Shown: positions 1 through 9,666, numbered from the stretch's first letter. The stretch: 64,000 nucleotides of DNA from an uncultured Prevotellaceae bacterium (GCA_900320845.1 ONTS01000008.1:40149-104148); one strand, 5' to 3'. Program-made: numbers and translations. Notes: generated by a model from the sequence alone, not told the origin.

Positions 1-2
1 AC

Positions 3-740
3 CGCAACAAGAGTGAATCCGTACCCAACGGAAGCAATACCCGCGGACTGCAGAACTATGACGACCTGTATGCTGACGTGTTGTTGTGGGTGAACAATGG
101 CTGGGTAGACTACTGTGTACCCCAGCTGTATTGGGAGATAGGTCATCGTACAGCCGACTACGAAACGCTCATGCATTGGTGGAATAAACATGCTGCCAAG
201 CGTCCCCTCTTCATAGGCGAAGATGTGGAACGCACTGTAAAAGCAAAAGACGCAAATAATCCTCAACGCAATCAGTTGGTAGCAAAGCGTAGGTTGCACA
301 ACCAGCTTCCCAACGTCACTGGCACCGTGCTGTGGTATGCCAAGGCAGCAGCCGATAATGTTGGCGGCTATGCCACCGATCTGCAACGCAACTTTTGGTA
401 TGCTCCGGCTCTGCAGCCCCGTATGCCATTCATAGATGATACTGCGCCGAAAGCCCCCAGAAAGGTGAAACCTATATGGACCGAAGATGGCTATGTGCTG
501 TTTTGGACCGCTCCAAAAGGTAAGAAGTGGTGTGATGTTGCAGCACGATATGTCATCTATCGTTTTGCCGATGGCGAGCCTGTCAACCTCAATGACCCGA
601 CAAAGATAGTGGCATTAACCACAGCCACATACTACCGTCTGCCTTATCAGGATGGTACACATCGCTTCACATACGTCGTGACAGCCCTCGACAGGATGAG
701 CAATGAAAGCAAACCCGTGAAAAAAATCATCAAACTATAA
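3..740 (+). CDS. Glycosyl hydrolase-like (GHL10/DUF187) protein, C-terminal part
   Basis: The frame is open from the first bases of the window, so the N-terminus lies upstream and only about 245 residues are visible. The visible part resembles the end of the barrel of the DUF187/GHL10 glycosidase-like family (YngK type): a YCVPQLYWEIG stretch followed by a GTVLWYAKA strand. From about residue 150 the segment APKAPRKVKPIW onward looks like a fibronectin-III-like beta domain, ending with LDRMSNESKPVKKI. Members of this family are usually exported and are thought to act on cell wall or other polysaccharide, but the substrate is not shown here. The signal peptide and most catalytic residues are outside the window. 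The next gene starts about 80 bp downstream on the same strand. Confidence 0.8.
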   Translation, partial: RNKSESVPNGSNTRGLQNYDDLYADVLLWVNNGWVDYCVPQLYWEIGHRTADYETLMHWWNKHAAKRPLFIGEDVERTVKAKDANNPQRNQLVAKRRLHNQLPNVTGTVLWYAKAAADNVGGYATDLQRNFWYAPALQPRMPFIDDTAPKAPRKVKPIWTEDGYVLFWTAPKGKKWCDVAARYVIYRFADGEPVNLNDPTKIVALTTATYYRLPYQDGTHRFTYVVTALDRMSNESKPVKKIIKL

Positions 741-820
741 TATAAAGTAATAGGGTAGGCTTTTCATTGACGGAAAGTAAAAGAGAATATAGCAACAGCT
801 TATCACAGAACATAAACCTC

Positions 821-2185
821 ATGAAAAAGAACGTAGCAGTAATTCTTGCCGGTGGTGTAGGTACGCGTCTCGGACTTACCAAGCCGAAGCAGTTCTATAA
901 AGTAGCTGGAAAGATGGTGGTAGAACATACTATCGATGCCTTTGAGAAGAATCCTCACATCGAAGAGATCGCCATCGTTGCCAATCCAATGCTGATAGAC
1001 GACTTCGAAGAGATTATCTTGCGCAATCATTGGAAGAAAGTGCAGCGTTTGTTACGAGGAGGAAAGGAACGCTATCACTCCTCCCTGTCAGCAGTACAGG
1101 CTTACGAAAATCAAGATGTGAACCTCATCTTCCACGATGCCGTACGCCCGTTGGTAAGCCAAGCTATCATCAATAATGTGTGTGAGGCATTGCATACTCA
1201 TCAGGCTGTTGATGTAGTGATTCCATCGTCAGATACTATTATCGAAACTGACGGCGACTACATAGTAAGCATTCCCGACAGGCAACGACTGCGTCGAGGA
1301 CAGACACCGCAGGCATTCGACTTGCAGGTCATATCGCGTGCTTACGAGCTGGCATTGAAAGACCCCAATTTCCATGTCACCGATGACTGCGGAGTGGTGA
1401 AAAACTATGTGCCCGACGTTCCTATATATATAGTAGCCGGTGAGGAGTCTAATATCAAACTGACATATAAAGAAGATACCTATCTGCTTGATAAACTGTT
1501 TCAGCTTCGCAACATCACTCCGCCGATAGAGTCTGCCACGGACGCCAAAGCGTTTAAGGACAAGGTGGCAGTCATCTTCGGAGGCAGCTACGGCATTGGC
1601 AAAGAGATTGCCGACATGTTACAAGGTCTGGGCGTTCGTGTACACGTCTTTTCTCGAAAGACAGGTCACGTAGACGTTGCCGATTGTGCCGCTGTGCGGA
1701 ATGCCCTGCAACAAGTGGCAGAAAAGGAAGGGCAGATACACTATGTGATCAATACCGCAGGCGTGTTGCATAGGCAGGCATTGGTGGATATGTCCTACGA
1801 CACCATATATAATGATGTTCATGTCAATCTGCTCGGCGCCATCCATGTGCTGACAGAAGCCTATCCCTATCTGAAAGACACCCATGGCAGCGCCCTGCTG
1901 TTCACCTCTTCCTCATATACCCGTGGTAGAGCACTCTACAGTATCTACTCGTCCACCAAGGCTGCCATCGTCAATATGGTACAGGCCTTGGCACAAGAGT
2001 GGGACAATGACGGCATACGTATCAACTGCATCAATCCAATGCGCACCAATACCCCAATGCGACGACAAAACTTCGGCATAGAACCTGAAGAGTCATTGCT
2101 CTCGCCTCAGGTCGTGGCAGAAGCCTCGCTGCACACGTTGCAGTCGGAGTACACAGGACAAATTATCGATGTCGTAAGAAGATAG
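821..2185 (+). CDS. Bifunctional ribitol-5-phosphate cytidylyltransferase / SDR reductase (Bcs1-like)
   Basis: A 454-residue fusion. Residues 1-225 are an IspD-type cytidylyltransferase (LAGGVGTRLG near the start, then KPKQF, later HDAVRPLV). From about residue 240 there is a short-chain dehydrogenase with the GGSYGIG nucleotide-binding turn, the NTAG motif and a catalytic YSSTK. This domain order matches Haemophilus Bcs1, which reduces ribulose 5-phosphate and couples the product to CTP, giving CDP-ribitol. I chose ATG 821 because the homologous region begins there; an in-frame TTG at 767 would add 18 residues without similarity. The LicD-type transferase 15 bp downstream is a plausible user of the CDP-polyol. 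The exact polyol cannot be told from sequence; IspD of the isoprenoid pathway is unlikely because of the fused reductase. Confidence 0.85.
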   Translation: MKKNVAVILAGGVGTRLGLTKPKQFYKVAGKMVVEHTIDAFEKNPHIEEIAIVANPMLIDDFEEIILRNHWKKVQRLLRGGKERYHSSLSAVQAYENQDVNLIFHDAVRPLVSQAIINNVCEALHTHQAVDVVIPSSDTIIETDGDYIVSIPDRQRLRRGQTPQAFDLQVISRAYELALKDPNFHVTDDCGVVKNYVPDVPIYIVAGEESNIKLTYKEDTYLLDKLFQLRNITPPIESATDAKAFKDKVAVIFGGSYGIGKEIADMLQGLGVRVHVFSRKTGHVDVADCAAVRNALQQVAEKEGQIHYVINTAGVLHRQALVDMSYDTIYNDVHVNLLGAIHVLTEAYPYLKDTHGSALLFTSSSYTRGRALYSIYSSTKAAIVNMVQALAQEWDNDGIRINCINPMRTNTPMRRQNFGIEPEESLLSPQVVAEASLHTLQSEYTGQIIDVVRR

Positions 2186-2200
2186 CAATACCAACATCTT

Positions 2201-3010
2201 ATGCTTAACACATACAACCAACAACATCTGCGACAGGCACAGGCAAAGTTATTCAACATCCTGCTGACCATTGACGCCATCTGCAAGAAGCACAACATAG
2301 AGTATTGGCTTGATGGAGGCACGCTGCTTGGTGCTGTGCGACACAAAGGTTTCATTCCATGGGACGATGACATTGACATTGCCATGACAAAGGAAAATCT
2401 GCGACGCTTCATCAGTATCGCTTCGGAGAGTCTGCCAGCCGACTACGAGTTGCAGACATCGCACCATGGCAGTAGAAGATGGCATTATCCCGTGAAGGTG
2501 AGAGACCGCAACTCTATACTGCTCGAGCCAAACAGCACCATACAACCGGGACAAGCAAATGGTGTCTTTGTCGACATATTCCCCTTTATTCCTTATCCAA
2601 CAGTGTCGCGACGCTTCGCCCGCATCACAACGAAGAACATACAACGTCTATATGCTACGATGGGAAAACAACACTGCTATTCCCTTGTTAACACTTTTGA
2701 ACCAATATGGAAGACAGTGAAGTGGTCTTTGGCATCGGTAGCATGGGGCATGGCACGACTGATGAAACGTGATGGAGTGTTCATGAGCAATACTCTCAAT
2801 AACAACTGGTATGGCATCATGCACCTGCAGAGCAACATCTATCCCCTTACGACTGTCACCTTTGAAGGGTACACCCTTCCAGCACCGGCCAATCCAGGAC
2901 AGTATCTTACTGAACTATACAACGATTACATGAAGCTGCCGCCTGAAAATAAACGTAAGCAGCACGCTTTGCTTATCATACCGCAACTGATAGAAAAAAC
3001 AAATCAATAA
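2201..3010 (+). CDS. LicD family phosphotransferase
   Basis: A 269-residue protein with the LicD signature near residues 35-60: YWLDGGTLLGAVRH followed by PWDDDIDI, whose aspartates are the expected metal-binding and catalytic residues. LicD and fukutin-type enzymes move phosphocholine or polyol-phosphate from a CDP carrier onto glycans. No signal peptide or membrane helix is evident, so it should act at the cytoplasmic face. It begins 15 bp after the CDP-ribitol-forming fusion gene, which suggests that ribitol-phosphate rather than choline is the group transferred. That substrate assignment is inference from context. The acceptor glycan genes are not in the window. Confidence 0.82.
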   Translation: MLNTYNQQHLRQAQAKLFNILLTIDAICKKHNIEYWLDGGTLLGAVRHKGFIPWDDDIDIAMTKENLRRFISIASESLPADYELQTSHHGSRRWHYPVKVRDRNSILLEPNSTIQPGQANGVFVDIFPFIPYPTVSRRFARITTKNIQRLYATMGKQHCYSLVNTFEPIWKTVKWSLASVAWGMARLMKRDGVFMSNTLNNNWYGIMHLQSNIYPLTTVTFEGYTLPAPANPGQYLTELYNDYMKLPPENKRKQHALLIIPQLIEKTNQ

Positions 3011-3028
3011 TAATAAAATCATAACACC

Positions 3029-4252
3029 ATGAACTTAACCGAAAGATTTATCAACTACACAACCTTCGACACACAGTCGGCTGAAGATTCACAAACCGTT
3101 CCCAGTACGCCGAAACAACTCATCTTTGCTCGCTATCTGAAAGAAGAGTTAGAAGAAGAGGGGCTGCGTGATGTTCAGATGGATGACAAAGGTTACATCT
3201 ATGCCACATTGCCAGCCAACACCAAGAAGGATATCCCTACTATTGGCTTCATCTCTCATTACGACACTAGTCCCGATGCCAGCGGAAAAGATGTGAAAGC
3301 ACGCATCATACGTAACTATGATGGAAACGATATAGAACTTTCTCCTGGTATCGTGTCATCCACACAGATGTTCCCCGAGTTGTTACAGCATAAAGGTGAA
3401 GACATCATCGTTACCGATGGAACCACTCTGCTCGGTGCCGACGACAAGGCAGGTATCGCCGAAATAGTGCAGGCTATGTGCTACCTCCGCGACCACGACG
3501 AGATTCCTCATGGCGATATCCGCGTCGGCTTCAATCCCGATGAGGAGATTGGTATGGGTGCCCATCATTTTGATGTAGAGCGCTTTGGATGCAAGTGGGC
3601 TTATACCATCGACGGTGGAGACTTAGGCGAACTGGAGTATGAGAACTTCAACGCTGCTGCTGCCAAGATTGCTATCAAGGGTGTAAGTGTACACACTGGT
3701 TATGCCAAAGGCAAGATGCGCAATGCTAGCCGCTTGGCATGTGAGTTTAATGCCATTATACCCGAAACCGAACTGCCCGAGACCACCGAAGACTATCAAG
3801 GTTTCTATCATCTGCTCGGCATGGAGACACGCACAGAAGAAGCCAAACTGAGTTATCTGATTCGCGACCACGACCGTGAGCGCTTTGAGGAACGTAAACA
3901 GTTCTTGCTCCAATGTGTCAAACAGATGAACGAAAAGTATGGCGATGATACTGTCACCATTGAACTGCGCGATCAGTATTACAACATGAAAGAGAAGATA
4001 GATCCGCAGATGCACGTCATCGACCTCGTGCTGAAAGCTATGCAGGAGAGTGGTGTATCACCACGTGTGAGCCCCATCCGTGGCGGCACCGATGGAGCAC
4101 AGCTCTCTTTCCGTGGACTGCCATGTCCCAATATCTTTGCCGGTGGTGTTAACTTCCATGGTCCTCATGAATTTGTCTCCGTACAAGTAATGGAGAAGGC
4201 CATGCAGGTTATCGTGAAGATATGTGAACTCACCGCAGCTTATAACGACTAA
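3029..4252 (+). CDS. pepT: Peptidase T (tripeptide aminopeptidase)
   Basis: A 407-residue M20 metallopeptidase of normal PepT length that removes the N-terminal residue from tripeptides in the cytoplasm. Visible zinc-site motifs are SHYDTSPD (H77, D79), LLGADDKAG (bridging aspartate) and NPDEEIGMG (general-base and metal-binding glutamates). A final metal-binding histidine lies in FHGPHEF near the C-terminus. No signal peptide is present. It follows licD by 18 bp but is functionally unrelated to it. The window carries a second di/tripeptidase (PepD) and a DPP IV, which fits a peptide-fermenting lifestyle. Confidence 0.95.
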   Translation: MNLTERFINYTTFDTQSAEDSQTVPSTPKQLIFARYLKEELEEEGLRDVQMDDKGYIYATLPANTKKDIPTIGFISHYDTSPDASGKDVKARIIRNYDGNDIELSPGIVSSTQMFPELLQHKGEDIIVTDGTTLLGADDKAGIAEIVQAMCYLRDHDEIPHGDIRVGFNPDEEIGMGAHHFDVERFGCKWAYTIDGGDLGELEYENFNAAAAKIAIKGVSVHTGYAKGKMRNASRLACEFNAIIPETELPETTEDYQGFYHLLGMETRTEEAKLSYLIRDHDRERFEERKQFLLQCVKQMNEKYGDDTVTIELRDQYYNMKEKIDPQMHVIDLVLKAMQESGVSPRVSPIRGGTDGAQLSFRGLPCPNIFAGGVNFHGPHEFVSVQVMEKAMQVIVKICELTAAYND

Positions 4253-4313
4253 CCCTATATACACCTATTATTATATATAGGTGACACGTTCACCACCAAC
4301 AAACTCTTGTCCT

Positions 4314-6569
4314 ATGTCGGAAATACATCCATTGGTCAGTGACCTGGCGCTTATACTGGTAGTCGCCGGAGTCGTTACATTAGTTTTCAAACGGCTCAAG
4401 CAACCCCTAGTGTTGGGATATGTCGTGGCAGGATTTCTTGTTTCGCCACACATGCCCTATGTGCCTAATGTCATCGACAATGCCGACATACACACATGGG
4501 CTGATATCGGCGTGATGTTTCTTCTCTTCTCGTTAGGACTCGATTTCTCCTTCAAGAAGATTATGAAGATGGGCATCTCTCCGTTCATAGCCGCCACAGT
4601 CATCATCTTTTCCATGATGCTGTTGGGTTATACTGTCGGCCACGTGTTCGGATGGGGCAAGATGGACTGTATATTCTTGGGAGGAATGCTTGCCATGTCG
4701 TCGACGACTATTATCTATAAGGCGTTCGACGATATGGGGCTCAAGCAACACAAGTTTGCCGGAGTGGTGATGAGTGTCCTCATTCTAGAAGATATCCTTG
4801 CCATTGTGATGATGGTGATGCTCTCTGCCATTGCCAGCGATCAAGGTGCTGATGGTGGGCAGATGCTCATGAGTGTTGTGAGGATTGTCTTCTTCCTGGT
4901 ACTGTGGTTTGTGGTTGGTATCTTTGCCATACCCCTCTTCCTACGACAAGTGCGGCGCTTGGTCAATGCTGAGGTGTTGCTCATCGTGTCGTTAGGTCTG
5001 TGTTGTGGTATGGCATGGCTCTCCACGTCGGTAGGATTCAGCAGTGCCTTCGGAGCCTTTGTCATGGGGAGTATTTTGGCAGAGACGATAGAAGCAGAGC
5101 GTATAGAACGCCTTGTAGAGCCGGTAAAGAATCTTTTCGGAGCAGTGTTCTTCGTGTCAGTAGGTATGTTGGTCGACCCAGCCATCCTTAGCAAATATGC
5201 TCTTCCTATAGCAGTGTTGGTATGCACCATACTGTTAGGACAGAGTATCTTTGGCACCTTCGGATTCATGTTGAGCGGTCAGTCGCTGAAGGCAGCTATG
5301 CGATGTGGATTCTCCATGGCACAGATAGGAGAGTTCTCCTTCATCATTGCCTCGCTGGGCTTGGCTTTGGGTGTCATCAGCGATTTTCTCTATCCTGTCG
5401 TGGTGGCTGTGTCGGTCATTACAACCTTCCTAACTCCGTATATGATACGTTTGGCATTACCTGCCTATGAACAGTTAGAGAAGAATATGCCCCGCAAGTG
5501 GGTGAAACGTCTCAATCGTCTCACGGTAAGTCGCAACAATACTACAGCTGCCAATACCAACCTTTGGCGACGACTGCTCATGGCGATGACGCGCAATACT
5601 GTCATCTACGGTGTGCTCACAGCAGCAGTCATTGCCATCATGCGAACCATCGTACTCCCGTTGGTGCATAAGGTGGTGAACGAGTGGTGGATAGATATTG
5701 CCATAGCACTGACTACCTTGGCTATAGTGGCTCCCTTCCTCAGGGCCATCGTCATGAAGAAGAATCATAGCGAGGAGTTCAAGGCATTATGGATTGAGAA
5801 CCGATGGAATCGTCCCATGCTCATCCTCACCATCGTATTACGCATAGCATTGGTAGCATTCTTCATATATATCATTAGTCGAGGTTTCCTGCACATGTCG
5901 TGGGCACTCAGCTTAAGTGCTATAACCGTAATCATTGTGCTCATTACCCTCTCTCGTAGACTGAAGCATCGCAGCATACGTATGGAGCGTCTATTCATCC
6001 ATAACCTGCGTTCGCGTGATATTGAGGCGCAAGTGCTGGGACGCAGAAAACCGCTTTACGAAGGTCACTTGCTCGACCGTGATGTACACATTGCCGAGGT
6101 AGACATTCCTGAGGGCTCACGCTGGGCAGGAAAGGCATTGCGTGATCTGAAGATAGGCAACCGCTTTGGCGTACATGTAAGCAGTATTCTTCGTGGCCGA
6201 CGCCGTATCAATATCCCCGGTGGCAGGACAGTGCTCTTCCCGGGTGACCGCATTCAGGCGATAGGCAGCGACAGCCAGTTGGCATCATTCAATACTGCAG
6301 CAAAAAATGAAATCTTTGAAGATGATCCGGACATAGAAAAACGTGAGATGCACCTCAGGCAGATCATTATAGCTGATGATAGTCCGTTCGTGCACCAGAC
6401 ATTGCAAGAGAGTGGTATACGTGACACATATAAGTGTATGGTGGTTGGACTGGAAGAAGGAGAAGAAAATCTGACCCCGATATCGCCCACACGTCAGTTC
6501 CAGCATGGAGACATCGTGTGGATTGTCGGTGAAGAGGCCAACCTTAAACGGATAGAAGAGCTGCTATGA
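4314..6569 (+). CDS. CPA2 family cation:proton antiporter with C-terminal RCK_C domains
   Basis: A 751-residue membrane protein. Residues 1-390 form the KefB-like exchanger core with about 12 helices (LALILVVAGVVTLVF at the N-terminus, then the LFSLGLDFSFK and SVGFSSAFGAFVMG segments). Four further helices follow at about 430-560. The cytoplasmic tail carries two TrkA_C/RCK_C-like domains (VDIPEGSRWAGKALRDL; then QHGDIVWIVGEEANL). A TrkA_N nucleotide-binding domain is not apparent, so this differs from classical glutathione-gated KefB/C. It should exchange K+ or Na+ for protons. I prefer ATG 4314; an in-frame GTG at 4281 adds 11 residues. The stop overlaps the next start (ATGA). Confidence 0.88.
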   Translation: MSEIHPLVSDLALILVVAGVVTLVFKRLKQPLVLGYVVAGFLVSPHMPYVPNVIDNADIHTWADIGVMFLLFSLGLDFSFKKIMKMGISPFIAATVIIFSMMLLGYTVGHVFGWGKMDCIFLGGMLAMSSTTIIYKAFDDMGLKQHKFAGVVMSVLILEDILAIVMMVMLSAIASDQGADGGQMLMSVVRIVFFLVLWFVVGIFAIPLFLRQVRRLVNAEVLLIVSLGLCCGMAWLSTSVGFSSAFGAFVMGSILAETIEAERIERLVEPVKNLFGAVFFVSVGMLVDPAILSKYALPIAVLVCTILLGQSIFGTFGFMLSGQSLKAAMRCGFSMAQIGEFSFIIASLGLALGVISDFLYPVVVAVSVITTFLTPYMIRLALPAYEQLEKNMPRKWVKRLNRLTVSRNNTTAANTNLWRRLLMAMTRNTVIYGVLTAAVIAIMRTIVLPLVHKVVNEWWIDIAIALTTLAIVAPFLRAIVMKKNHSEEFKALWIENRWNRPMLILTIVLRIALVAFFIYIISRGFLHMSWALSLSAITVIIVLITLSRRLKHRSIRMERLFIHNLRSRDIEAQVLGRRKPLYEGHLLDRDVHIAEVDIPEGSRWAGKALRDLKIGNRFGVHVSSILRGRRRINIPGGRTVLFPGDRIQAIGSDSQLASFNTAAKNEIFEDDPDIEKREMHLRQIIIADDSPFVHQTLQESGIRDTYKCMVVGLEEGEENLTPISPTRQFQHGDIVWIVGEEANLKRIEELL

Positions 6570-6844
6570 GTAATGAAAGACATTATTTGCGCCATCTGCT
6601 TGATCGCATAGAGCACGAACTGAGCTGGAAGCCGATGAAACCTTTGGCATTGACAAAGGTGAAACGCTATCTGCATGGTGTGGAAAAACCCAAACGTGAG
6701 ACGCTTGACAAGCTATCACTCTTCATCGGGTTTCAAGATTGGAACAGTTTCAAGGCTACCCTGAACGGAGAGACCAATGGACAGGAAAACTTTGAGTTAC
6801 CTCGACAAAATTACAAAACAGTGAACAAAGATAAGTCTAACTAA
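6566..6844 (+). CDS. Small HTH-like protein, translationally coupled to antiporter
   Basis: A 92-residue protein whose ATG overlaps the stop of the antiporter gene (ATGA), implying translational coupling. The segment TKVKRYLHGVEKP followed by TLDKLSLFIGFQDWNSF follows a pattern common in Bacteroidetes proteins: a recognition-like helix, then a 'LD-LA-x-x-x-G-x-x-x-W-x-x-F' helix, usually at the N-terminus of larger regulators. Here it stands almost alone, with a short polar tail. It may be a small regulator or an accessory subunit of the antiporter; sequence alone cannot decide. Confidence 0.6.
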   Translation: MSNERHYLRHLLDRIEHELSWKPMKPLALTKVKRYLHGVEKPKRETLDKLSLFIGFQDWNSFKATLNGETNGQENFELPRQNYKTVNKDKSN

Positions 6845-6859
6845 AAGATAATGTACATT

Positions 6860-8236
6860 ATGAAACGTATCTTACTTCTTCTCGTACTCTTTGTAGTTCT
6901 CATCGGCTCATCTTGGGCTTGCACAGCCGTGATAGCGTCCGGCAAAGTGACAAGCGACGGCCGACCGTTTATCTTTAAGAATCGCGATGCCTCCGAAGGT
7001 ATCAATAACTCCCTCATTACCCTCAAAGGTACAAAGTATCAGTATGTAGGAGTGGTTAACTATTCTACCTCGGCAAGTCCGACGAGTATTTGGTATGGTC
7101 ACAATGAGGTCGGATTTGCCATACTCAATACGTTGTCCTACTACTTCAACAGCGCCACATCAAAAGCCAATACTAGTGCAGGTGCTCTTATGAAGAAGGC
7201 ACTTGGTCAATGTGCCACCGTGGCAGAGTTTGAAACACTGCTTGTGCAGACACAGAACGCGGGTAACGTCACACTGAGTACTAACTTTGCAGTGATGGAC
7301 ACATTGGGCAATGTGGCCTTCTATGAAACGAGCAACAAGACTTTTACCAAGTTCGATGTCAACGACCCTGCAGTAGCTCCTAATGGCTATTTGGTTCGCA
7401 CCAATTACTCGTTTACCAGCCCTTACTACGAAACCACCAACCATGTGGGTGAGCAACGTTATAAGGCAGCCTGCAAGTATATGGAAGATACATTCGGCGA
7501 AGGAAAGATTGATGCCGTTCGTCTGGCTCATGAGATGCCTCGTTATCTCTATCATGGCGACACACAAGTCAATCTGTGGAACGAAATGCCCGCCAACCTC
7601 AGCGATACGAAATACGTCTACTTCAGCAACTTTATTCCACGCTTCACCAGTGCCTCTGCTGCACTGATGCAAGGGGTGCTACCCAATGAGGTTGCAGCCA
7701 ATACCATAACATGGCTCGCTGTCGGATGGCCCTGCGGCTCATTTATGGTGCCTATCTTGATAACACCTTCACTTGTATTCCCGGAAGTGGTAAAGCGCCA
7801 GCCGTCTACTTACAAGAGTGAAATGTGTTCCGATGCCGTAACGCTGAAGAATACCGTCTTCACCCTCTACCGCGACAATGAGCAGGTTACCGACAGCATT
7901 GACCTTGCCAAACTCATAAACACAGAGCAGACAGGACTGCTCCAACGAATGGTTGCCGCAGACAATGTAGTATGGCAGCAAGGCAATAATATGATACAAA
8001 AGCTGCGTGCCGGTACCCTGACCCATGCAGATTTGTCCACTTACTATGAGTGGGTTGATGCTTATTGGCGTCAAACGTTTGGTGATGTGGTTACCTCTAT
8101 CCAGCAGACTATCACCGTGCCGACGACCGATGATGTCGACGACGCATACTATTCAATAGGTGGCACACGACATACAAGTCAGCCTGATACCCCAGGGGTG
8201 TATGTGCATCGCCATCGTAAAGTGTTGATAAAGTAG
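6860..8236 (+). CDS. Exported linear amide C-N hydrolase (C45/choloylglycine-hydrolase-like, Ntn fold)
   Basis: A 458-residue protein with a signal peptide (MKRILLLLVLFVVLIG) ending in SSWA, directly followed by Cys21 in CTAVIASGK. Ntn hydrolases of the C45 and bile-salt-hydrolase type use an N-terminal Cys nucleophile, so signal-peptidase cleavage after Ala20 would expose it. The following FIFKNRD matches the conserved Arg/Asp region of this superfamily. The site is not a good lipobox (S-W-A-C), so I do not call a lipoprotein. The substrate is unknown; bile-salt hydrolase activity should not be assumed. ATG 6860 is preferred over 6851, which adds three residues. The gene lies 15 bp after the small HTH-like gene. 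Confidence 0.75.
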   Translation: MKRILLLLVLFVVLIGSSWACTAVIASGKVTSDGRPFIFKNRDASEGINNSLITLKGTKYQYVGVVNYSTSASPTSIWYGHNEVGFAILNTLSYYFNSATSKANTSAGALMKKALGQCATVAEFETLLVQTQNAGNVTLSTNFAVMDTLGNVAFYETSNKTFTKFDVNDPAVAPNGYLVRTNYSFTSPYYETTNHVGEQRYKAACKYMEDTFGEGKIDAVRLAHEMPRYLYHGDTQVNLWNEMPANLSDTKYVYFSNFIPRFTSASAALMQGVLPNEVAANTITWLAVGWPCGSFMVPILITPSLVFPEVVKRQPSTYKSEMCSDAVTLKNTVFTLYRDNEQVTDSIDLAKLINTEQTGLLQRMVAADNVVWQQGNNMIQKLRAGTLTHADLSTYYEWVDAYWRQTFGDVVTSIQQTITVPTTDDVDDAYYSIGGTRHTSQPDTPGVYVHRHRKVLIK

Positions 8237-8276
8237 AACGACTGATCTGTCATTAAGGCAGAGGCCTTATATAGCA

Positions 8277-8975
8277 TCATTCGTAATCGTCAACGACATC
8301 GTTGATGAAGTCCATCATGGGCTTGCCTATACGATAAACGGAGAGTGCCTTGTCCATCCAGTCTGGTTGGTCGAAGAAGTCATCGAGCACGCTCGTCCAA
8401 ACACAATAGTCCTTCAGGCGTAGATATTCCATGTGTTCATAGTTGCGTGGGAAGCCTGAAGGACAATTTTTTAAGTGTGCTAAGCCGAAACCACGTGCAT
8501 CACCCCATGTGCCTTCGCATGGACGTCCAAAAGTATTGACAAAGATGGGGCTTTCCACTATTGCAGCCCATTGTTCGAAGTTACCCATAATCTCATTGCG
8601 ACAGGCTGTGAGAACATTTGTCGGTAACCAATAGGTGCCACATGCCAAGAGACATTTACCAGGTTCTATGTGCAGATAATAACCTCCGTGTAATCCTTTC
8701 TTGCCATGTGCCGACACGTACACACCCAGATGTGTCTTGTAGGGTGACTTGTCGTTAGAGAAACGTGTATCTCGGTTGAAACGATAAGTGCAGTCTTTCA
8801 ACGTGAGATGTGCCAGACTGTTGTCCATCTCCGACAGGCGGATGATAAGTTGTTGCGCCATATCCTCAAAGTCTGAACGGCAATGACGGTATTCGTCTTT
8901 GTGCGCCTGAAACCATGCGCGGTTATTGTTGACAGCTATTCCATGTAAGAAGCGAAGAATGCGTGGAGTATCCAT
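8277..8975 (-). CDS. DUF2461 family protein
   Basis: A 232-residue protein matching the DUF2461 (TIGR02453) family, with RFLHGIAVNNNRAWFQAHKDEY at the N-terminus and the conserved FNRDTRFSNDKSPYKTH core. The family is widespread and of unknown biochemical function. The start at 8975 places the family's N-terminal motif at residue 5; an upstream in-frame start would overlap the end of nth. It sits 37 bp downstream of nth on the same strand, so the two may be cotranscribed. It converges with the Ntn-hydrolase gene. Confidence 0.85.
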   Translation of the reverse strand: MDTPRILRFLHGIAVNNNRAWFQAHKDEYRHCRSDFEDMAQQLIIRLSEMDNSLAHLTLKDCTYRFNRDTRFSNDKSPYKTHLGVYVSAHGKKGLHGGYYLHIEPGKCLLACGTYWLPTNVLTACRNEIMGNFEQWAAIVESPIFVNTFGRPCEGTWGDARGFGLAHLKNCPSGFPRNYEHMEYLRLKDYCVWTSVLDDFFDQPDWMDKALSVYRIGKPMMDFINDVVDDYE

Positions 8976-9012
8976 GAGTGTAAGGGGGTATTTTGAATAG
9001 GTGTTAGGATCG

Positions 9013-9666
9013 TTATCGTTGCAGTTTGGCATGTGCCATACGTTTTGGACAAATCTCTTCGAGAGGGCATGTGTCGCAATGTGGCGCACGGCTAGTGCAG
9101 ACGTATCTTCCATGCAGCAACAGCCAGTGGTGAGCTTTTGAGAGAAGATGGGCAGGGAAGAGCCGTACCAAAGTCTTCTCCACCTCGGCAGGTGTCTTTG
9201 CTTGGGCAGATACCAGTCCTAACCTGTGACTGACACGGAACACATGGGTGTCGACAGGCATGGCAGGTTTGCCAAAGGCTACTGCCTCAACGACATTGGC
9301 TGTCTTGCGTCCTACTCCTGGCAGACGAGTCAGTTCTGCAACGGTTGACGGCACCTTGCCATCAAAGTCGTTGACAAGCATCGTTGCCATGCCTTTCAGG
9401 TAGCGTGCCTTAGAATTGGGATACGACACACTGCTGATGAGTGCGAGGATATCTGCTTCTGTGGCTTTCGCCATGCTTGCTGCATCAGGATAATGAGCAA
9501 AGAGGGTCGGGGTGATGCTGTTAACACGGCGGTCGGTGCACTTGGCACTAAGAATGGTGGCAACCAATAGCTCAAACGGATTGGTGTAAACCAATTCTGA
9601 ATCGGCATCGGGGTTATGCTCGGTGAAGTATTGTATAAGACGTTCTATTCTTTCGTTGCGTGTCAT
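9013..9666 (-). CDS. nth: Endonuclease III (DNA glycosylase/AP lyase)
   Basis: A 217-residue enzyme that excises oxidised pyrimidines and cleaves AP sites. Visible features are the helix-hairpin-helix LPGVGRKTANVV, whose Lys is the catalytic nucleophile, and the catalytic Asp in VDTHVFRV. A C-terminal 4Fe-4S cluster motif has the standard spacing C-x6-C-x2-C-x5-C (CTSRAPHCDTCPLEEIC). Length is normal. A terminator-like hairpin upstream (9699-9726) separates it from the OmpH-like gene. The DUF2461 gene follows at 37 bp. Confidence 0.96.
   Translation of the reverse strand: MTRNERIERLIQYFTEHNPDADSELVYTNPFELLVATILSAKCTDRRVNSITPTLFAHYPDAASMAKATEADILALISSVSYPNSKARYLKGMATMLVNDFDGKVPSTVAELTRLPGVGRKTANVVEAVAFGKPAMPVDTHVFRVSHRLGLVSAQAKTPAEVEKTLVRLFPAHLLSKAHHWLLLHGRYVCTSRAPHCDTCPLEEICPKRMAHAKLQR

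Noticed and set aside
6860-8236. Bile salt hydrolase
   Set aside because: The Ntn fold is shared, but similarity is to the broader C45-like group; no substrate evidence.
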